Source: Coriaria nepalensis | Taxonomy: Eukaryota; Streptophyta; Magnoliopsida; Cucurbitales; Coriariaceae | NCBI GenBank assembly: GCA_027186245.1 | Contig: CP114493.1 | Location: 9,989,501-10,053,500, forward strand | Direction: 5' to 3' | DNA: 64,000 nt | Part shown: one piece after another, positions 56,884 to 64,000 of the stretch | Layout: each line of letters starts with the position of its first letter | How positions within the stretch are numbered: the first letter of the stretch is position 1 | The notes under the pieces: generated by a model | Databases searched by the model: none | Seen by the model: only the letters and a program-made list of their open reading frames with translations | What the model was told of the DNA's origin: nothing | Made by a program: the position numbers and the translations under genes

Positions 56884-59800
56884 ATGAAATCCTCTGTGAT
56901 TAGGGTTTATGTCACATTCTTACTTCTCTTTGCTTCGTTGAATTGCTTTCATGGCGACGTTGCCGAGAAGAAGAAGAACAAGTTTCGGGAGCGAGAAGCT
57001 ACCGACGATTCCCTAGGCTACCCTAACATGTTTGTCTCTCATCTCTTGAGCTTTTTTTTTTTTTTTTATAGTTCTATTTCGTCGTTGCACTTGTGGTTGG
57101 ATCCGTTTTGCATTTGACTGTGTTTCTTTCTTGGCTTGTGATCAGCGATGAGGATGCTTTATTGAATACTCAGTGCCCTAGGAATTTAGAGCTCAGGTGG
57201 CAGACGGAAGTCAGTTCTAGCATATATGCTACACCCTTGATCGCTGATATCAACAGGTATAATCTCGCAGCTTGCTCAATCGAATGCATTTCTTTGTTTC
57301 TCAGTGACTTTCAGTAGACCGACTATGTCAATTCAATCTACACAAATTTGTATTGGGGGAGCTGAATCTTTTCAACCATAATCTAATAATCCAGTTGGTC
57401 TGTTTTACAGTGATGGAAAACTTGATATAGTGGTTCCCTCTTTTGTTCACTATCTCGAGGTTTTAGAAGGTAGTGATGGAGACAAAATGCCAGGTACATA
57501 TAGACGTCCTTTCTGATAAAAGCCGATTTTGTAAGTTTAAGTTTCTTCATTATCTGGCTAGTAGGCGTCCATTGATACAGTGTTTTCTTTTTTCTTTTTC
57601 TTTTCCCTCCTTCCTAGACTTATGAAATCTCTCATAGACATTGGTATTTTTGTTCATAGATGAGTTTAAAAGGTCAAGATCATTCATCAAAAGACGTGTT
57701 TAAGGTTGTTTATGATGAATGACCTGTTTTTATACATGCTAATCTTTTATCAGGTTGGCCTGCTTTTCACCAGTCAACTGTGCATGCCAGTCCTTTGCTG
57801 TATGACATTGACAAGGATGGTGTTAGAGAAATAGCTCTGGCAACATACAATGGCGAAGTACTCTTTTTCAGGTAATCATCTTGGTGGGTTCTTATTCATA
57901 ATCGTCATTAGTGATATTGTCCATATGCTATTCACAATTCTATGAGAATTTTTTTCAGGGTATCTGGCTACTTGATGGCAGATAAGCTAGAAGTACCTCG
58001 TCGGAGAGTTCTTAAAAATTGGCATGTGAATTTAAAGCCAGATCCGATGGACCGGTCCCATCCTGATGTTCATGACGACCTATTGATCAAGGAAGCTGCA
58101 AATACAAATTCCATGCCTCGTAAGTTATCCTCCAAATTGATCGATTCTGCTTTTATCTCTCTCCATTTTGCCTCTCCCCATGACATGTAAGCATACATCA
58201 TTCACGGATCTGAGTAAGAAAAATTTGTTGCTTCATTAATAATTCCTTTGTAAATTCTGAGAATTTGTGTTTGTTTTAAGAATGCAACCATTTGTGAATG
58301 TTGTATATCTTTGTAGAAACAAATGGAGTCACACCTGTGTTAAACCATTCAGCTTCTATCGGAACAACTGGAAACACAACTGAGGCCAACCATTCAGCTA
58401 CAATTGGAATGAAAGGAAGTGTCCTTGAGTTGAACTCTTCAGCAACAGCATTTTATGGTTCCAATCAAGAGAGTGGAGTTAAAATAAATGGGAGTATGAT
58501 AGAATCAAACATTAGGTTATCTACAAGGACTGGTAATGCTTCTGTAAACACAGAGCCAACAGAAACATCCAATGCAAGGAATGGAACTAGCGCTGGAAGA
58601 CGGCTTCTGGATGATAGCACTTCCAAAGGTTCACAAGGTGATTCTGGGTCCAATAACAGTAAAAGTGAGGATGTCCCCGTTTCCACAGTGGAAAACGATG
58701 AAGCTTTAGAGGATATTGCTGATTCATCTTTTGATTTATTTCGTGAAAGCGATGAACTGGGTGATGAGTATAATTATGACTATGATGACTATGTTGATGA
58801 CACAATGTGGGGAGATGAGGAATTCACTGAAGTGAAACACGAGAAGGAGGAGGACTATGTTAATGTTGACGCGCACATCTTGTGTACCCCTGTGAGTTTC
58901 ACTTTCATTTAAAATATCAGTTCAAGTCAGAAATTGTTGTATAGATCTTGAATGAAATTTCATTTCTTTATTTCATCAGGTTATAGCTGACATTGACAAT
59001 GACGGAGTATCAGAAATGGTTGTTGCTGTTTCTTATTTCTATGATCATGAGTGAGCTCCTGGCACTTTATTTATATGGGTTGGGGGGGAACAGGGTGTAC
59101 CTTCCATTGTCTTTTCTTCTTGTTCTCAGATTTTTATTGAAGAAGTTTGGCTTTATCGACTTAACCATTACTGTAGCATGTTGGCTTATAAGCCATATCC
59201 TGTCATAATTAAACTTCCAGCTCTATTGTGTGCCTCTTGATAGAACTGCTTGTCTCAAGTGACTAATCGCTTCTTAAGTTCACAGGTATTATGACAACCC
59301 GGAGCATATGAAGGAATTGGGTGGTATTGATATTACAAAGTATGTTGCTGGTGCTATAGTTGTTTTTAACCTTGATTCCAAGCAAGTTAAGTGGACAACT
59401 CAACTAGATCTGAGTACAGATACTGGAAACTTCCGTGCCCATATATATTCTTCCCCTACAGTGGTTGATCTAGATGGTGATGGAAAATTGGACATTCTTG
59501 TTGGAACTTCCTATGGCATGTTCTATGTCTTGGATCATCTAGGTAATTTTCTGAATGCAGATTCTCTTTCTTGTAGAAATTGGAGTGCATTATGGTGTTA
59601 ACATCTTTAAGATTTCATGATACTTTGATAACCTTGTTCTTGAATTTAGGCAAGACAAGAGAGAAGTTTCCTCTTGAAATGGCTGAAATCCAAGGAGGTG
59701 TAGTTGCCGCTGACATCAATGACGATGGAAAAATTGAACTTTTGACTGCTGATACACATGGAAATGTTGCTGCATGGACTACCCGAGGTGAAGAAATCTG

Positions 59801-61279
59801 GGAAAAGCATCTCAAGAGTCTTGTTCCTCAGGTGATCTACTCATAATTATGCCCCATGTTAATGAAAATTGGAAACTTCATCATTAGCTGTACCCTTACA
59901 TTCAAAGATGTGAATATTTCTGACTGCTGAGCAGATATTTAGCAATCAAGGATTCTTGCTTAAAAGTTTTACCTTCCACAAAATTTCTTGCCTTGCTAAA
60001 AACATATGTTTTGGGACCACTGTTTAGATATTGTTAAAAAAATATGTGTGCAACTCTGTTGATAGTGCAATTTGGATTATTTGACTTGCACAACCATTCT
60101 TCTCAGGGTCCTACCGTTGGTGATATTGACGGGGATGGCCATACTGAAGTTGTGATTCCCACCTTATCGGGAAATATTTATGTCCTTAGCGGAAAGGACG
60201 GGTCTTTTGTTCGTCCTTATCCCTACAGAACCCATGGCAAGGTGATGAACCAAGTTCTTCTCATTGATTTAAATAAATATGGTGAGAAGAAGAAGGGTCT
60301 CACTCTTGTCACTACCTCATTCGACGGTTATCTCTATCTCATAGATGGACCCTCATCATGCGCTGATGTCGTTGATATTGGGGAGACTTCGTAAGCTACA
60401 TTCTCAAATCTTTATCTGCCTAAAAATCTTCTCTCTGCTAGATCTTATCTCTGCTAGGTTATAATAGGTGAGTCTGATATACAGATATAGCATGGTCCTG
60501 GCTGACAATGTTGATGGTGGAGATGATCTTGATCTCATCGTTACAACGATGAACGGCAACGTCTTTTGTTTCTCAACTCCCTCTCCTCATCATCCCCTCA
60601 AGGCATGATAATAATCTACTGCCTTTTGCATGATTACCTCAAACTTACCGAAGCTTATCTTAAAATTATTGTTTGTTTCCTTTCAGTCATGGAGGTCGTC
60701 TAATCAAGGAAGAAATGTTGTAGCAAATCGGTTCAACCGTGAAGGTATCTATGTGACACATCCGTCAAGAGCCTTTCGCGATGAAGAAGGCAAGAACTTT
60801 TGGGTTGACCTAGAGATTGTAGATAGTCACAGATTCCCATCCGGGTTACAAGCACCATATAACGTCACGGTAAGGTGTCATATCACTTGGCAAACAGTGT
60901 TATTTAATTGAATTAAGGTTTGTATGTTAAATATTTATACTTTGTTAAAACTTATATGCAGACGACCTTGTTAGTTCCTGGTAACTACCAAGGAGAGAGA
61001 AGAATAATCCAAAACCAGATCATTGATAAGCCAGGGAGACATCAGATAAAGCTCCCAACAGTTAATGTAAGGACGTCAGGGACAGTTTTGGTGGAGATGG
61101 TTGATAAGAATGGGCTCTATTTCTCGGATGACTTTTCCCTCACATTCCACATGCATTACTATAAACTGTTGAAGTGGCTTCTTGTCCTTCCTATGCTCGG
61201 AATGTTCGGTGTGCTAGTCATCCTTAGACCCCAAGAGCCCGTGCCTTTGCCCTCATTTTCACGCAACACTGATCTATGA
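56884..61279 (+). CDS. DEX1: DEFECTIVE IN EXINE FORMATION 1 (DEX1), integrin-alpha-like membrane protein
   Basis: Thirteen exons give 868 residues: 56884-57029, 57146-57256, 57411-57493, 57754-57871, 57959-58119, 58317-58891, 58980-59050, 59286-59542, 59650-59831, 60107-60390, 60485-60602, 60687-60869 and 60962-61279. DEX1 is needed for primexine and exine patterning of pollen. A signal peptide at 1-26 ([18 protein letters not shown]) precedes a long extracellular part with FG-GAP/integrin-like Ca2+ loops: [36 protein letters not shown] and DIDGDGHTE. Exon 6 encodes a variable Asn/Ser-rich, many-sequon stretch and an acidic Tyr/Asp block. One membrane segment ([20 protein letters not shown]) is followed by a short tail ending SFSRNTDL, as in other DEX1 proteins. 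Intron 11 (60603-60686) starts with GC. Confidence 0.95.
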
Positions 61280-62111
61280 TCTCCATCATATACTGAATCC
61301 TACGATGCGGCAAAACTAACACATGGGTTAACTCCCAAACAGAATATGGAGAAGATTGAACAAGTTTTTCATTAGCCAAGATCAGATGAGGGATTCATCT
61401 AAAGGTTCGGTTTTATCTAGAAATGAGTCTGATTTTTTGGAGTTCGGTGGAACTTGTAACGTAGTTGGATTTGAGTCCTGATCAGTTAAATATACAAAGC
61501 CTTCGTTGATTTTCATTAAGCAGTGGAATATTCATAGAAAATGGATATTTATTTCTCATTGTCTAGTCTCTCAGCCCCTCTCACACATGTATGGGCGTTT
61601 CTATTCATATACTTAATATGGAAGTTCGAGTATAACATTCTATTGAAAGGAGAATTTATGAACTGATATATTTTAACTGTATAAGATTGATGTGATATTA
61701 TAAGGATGATGTGATATTGTAAAATTGATATATATAATTGAAATGGAAGACTAAAAAGACTGTTTATTAAATTTTACCGATAGGTTACATTATATTCTCT
61801 AAAACAGAATCTCCCACATATATACAATGGAAGAATTGTAAAGAAAGAGAGGCAACAAAGACGATTTACAGAGACACATAACAATAGCGGGGTTTTCTCG
61901 TCTGTCTAAAATTGAATCAATAAGATGCTATCACCCCATTTTATGGTATCCTTTCTCTATAACTTGTTAATAGGACCCCCACTAGAAGTGACATTATTCT
62001 TATTGGTTCAAGAATCGACACTTTGAATAAGAATTTCTCTAAGACTAAGGTAAGGTCTCTACTAGATATTGTTAAAAATTTCTCCTTATTCCTTGTAGCA
62101 GACCGGGCAGA
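61280..62111. other. convergent intergenic region
   Basis: 3' flanks of DEX1 and of the minus-strand transporter. No further feature was recognised. Confidence 0.4.
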
Positions 62112-63908
62112 CTAGAAGACTCTCTCCCCTGTAGCAAACAGGACCCAAAATATGGCTGCCGCGAAGTAGAGCACAGCCGTGATATTAAGAAATGCTTGGA
62201 AAGATCCTAACCATTGTACAAAGTAACCAGTTCCAATTGTGCTTATTATCGCTGCAAATGTTCCAGCTGCATTTGCCATCCCTGCACACAACAACTTCCA
62301 TTTCTGTTAGTAGAACTACGAATGAGTTCGGCTCGAAAAGGCATTGAAATCTAATTTATACCGTGGAGAGCCCCTGCGTACTGAGGTGCTATGTCCTGAT
62401 CAAGTAAACCACAAAACAGGAATCCAAATCAACTTTTTGACTTTATGAATGTATTGATACCTGATTTTTAAGAAAAAACCTACTTGCATATTGAGAAGAA
62501 AGCCAGCTTGGCTGAAGGAACTCAAGCTCAAGGCTAGTGTCATTAACGATGCCGCAACCTCTGGGGTGTTCGCATATTTCAAGCAAAGCAATGCCGCTCC
62601 CGGACCCATAAATCCGATTGCCTGTCATTTGTTAGAGACACCATTCCCCCACCATTTTATTGTGATGGCCAAAAAAAAAAATTATAGAAAATTGCAGATA
62701 TCAGCAAGTAAGATTGACCACAGGAAAGAGTGCTTTTGACCTGCATGATCTTTCGGACGAATGTCAAAGAGTAACCAGATTTGATTAAGGAATCCGATAT
62801 TTTACCAGCAATGAAGCCTGACATTGCCATTGTTCCCCATGGAACTGCACTAAACCATGCTGCTTGCTTCAAATTCACATTAAATACCTATACACATCGC
62901 ATAAGAAACTGAAATTATAAAAAGGAAAATGAAAGAGAAAAAATACATATAATGCCTACTTCTAATGGTATTGTTAATAAGCTATAGCAGGTTGAAAAGA
63001 TTAAGCAGTAACAAAAAAAATGTCTCACGCGAAAAAATGGACATCATGAAATGATCAGAAATAGTGACACTTACAGTCTGGAAATAAACCGGCATCCACG
63101 AGAGAAGAACAAAGTATCCCTACAAAACAGATAAGATTTCTGATACTGATCAACACAGGCAAATGAAGATCATCCAGTTCACAGTTTGTGCTACAAAGTC
63201 AAAGTAATAAAACTCACCCAGTTATTGACAACATTAGCCAAAATAATAGCCCAACTTGGTAACTTTGAAAGCAAGAGGCCAAAAGGCGGGAGCTTTCCGT
63301 CATTGCTTTTTGACGAAGAAATTGTACATTTTCCGGCTTGAATTAATTGAAGCTCAGATTTGCTTATAAAAGGGCTCTGTCCAGGATCATCATTGACTCC
63401 ATACGACCAAAGCATCAACCAAAGCAACCCGAGCGATGCAAATAGAATAAAAGGGCCATTCATTCCGGTAGATGCCAACAATATTGGAGTGAGTAACAAT
63501 CCGACTACATTGCCAAGATGAAATCCAGCCATTGAAATTCCCACCGCACTAGCTCTCTCATGACTTGGAAACCATCTAAATGACAAATCAGAAAATGTTA
63601 TCATCAGAAAAGACGGTTTGAAATAGACTCAACGATACTTATTAAGCAGACAGAGAGTAAAATTGGAGAGGGGGGAGTGACCTTGATAAGAGGGAGTTCA
63701 TGCCGGGAAGAGCTACTCCTTCGGAAAATCCAAAGAAAGCACGAACGGCTAAGAGACTTAATGTGGAGTGATGGGCTGCCAATGGAGTTAGAATAGTGGC
63801 CAATGACCATAAGGTAACACCACATGCCATCACTCTCTTTGCGCCGAATTTATCTACCAAGGCCCCTCCGATCACCGATGAGAGTATGTATCCCCACAAA
63901 AACGATGA
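62112..63908 (-). CDS. PHT4-type anion (phosphate) transporter, major facilitator superfamily, 5' partial
   Basis: Seven exons are visible in transcript order: 63908-63682, 63575-63218, 63119-63075, 62887-62741, 62621-62484, 62395-62362 and 62281-62112. They give 372 C-terminal residues in a single open frame; earlier exons lie beyond the window. It is an SLC17/PHT4 family protein: SSFLWGYILSSVIGGALVDK, FGFSEGVALPGMNSLLSRWF, ERASAVGISMAGFHLGNVVG, VNNWGYFVLLSWMPVYFQT and C-terminal FWVLFATGERVF. About ten membrane segments are present. PHT4 members are mostly plastid or Golgi phosphate or ascorbate carriers. Gene order suggests PHT4;2 (At2g38060 as I recall), but the transit peptide cannot be checked here. 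Confidence 0.88.
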
Positions 63909-64000
63909 CTACATCAAGCATTACCACTCTTCTTTAATTATATCATTATAACAATTCATTAATAAGTATATACCAAATAACATGAACATTCTTTTATATG
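63909..64000 (-). other. intron of the partial PHT4-type transporter gene
   Basis: Upstream of exon start 63908 (acceptor GATGTAG) the sequence is AT-rich and non-coding to the window edge, so this is most likely intron sequence of the same gene. Confidence 0.6.

Overview
This window is nuclear DNA of a flowering plant, almost certainly a eudicot. Its genes are split by many short AT-rich introns, intergenic DNA is AT-rich with long A/T runs and microsatellites, and the products are plant-specific or plant-typical: a redox-regulated chloroplast fructose-1,6-bisphosphatase, inositol phosphorylceramide synthase, DEX1, a BSK remnant, a plant uncoupling protein and a GT106 glycosyltransferase. 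I cannot name the species. No CRISPR array, organellar insertion or intact transposon was seen. Exon coordinates were built by hand from conserved protein sequence and splice signals, and every multi-exon model given here keeps an open frame with lengths that sum to a multiple of three.

Layout, left to right. 1-8.0 kb: a small secreted or membrane protein, a small plant-conserved protein of unknown function, a tRNA-Asp(GTC), a tau-class glutathione S-transferase fragment, and a universal stress protein. 8.0-15.3 kb: a Ctr-type copper transporter, a broken UDP-glycosyltransferase, and a DUF3527 protein. 17.4-26.2 kb: inositol phosphorylceramide synthase, a BSK remnant that has lost its kinase domain, a membrane RING-CH protein, and chloroplast FBPase. 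26.5-39.4 kb: a LisH protein, beta-tubulin, a SOUL heme-binding protein, a GT106 O-fucosyltransferase-family protein, and a broken ribosomal protein eL33 (L35a) copy. 41.2-47.7 kb: mitochondrial uncoupling protein and two deubiquitinase genes of different families (Josephin and OTU). 50.1-61.3 kb: the bifunctional mRNA capping enzyme and DEX1. 62.1-64 kb: the 3' part of a PHT4-type anion transporter that runs off the window.

The genes do not form one pathway. The gene order is informative, though. As I recall the Arabidopsis map, these genes are divided between two duplicated blocks (around At2g37925-At2g38060 and At3g53990-At3g54130), and here members of both blocks are interleaved on one segment. 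That fits a lineage that kept one ancestral copy of the block, and it supports several orthology calls (COPT4-like, BSK6-like remnant, PHT4;2-like). The most interesting details are four decayed genes or gene fragments at different stages, two GC-AG introns, a 75-bp tandem duplication that doubles a splice acceptor in the capping enzyme gene, and a copper transporter without the canonical MxxxM motif. I found no clear evidence of a wholly new biological system.
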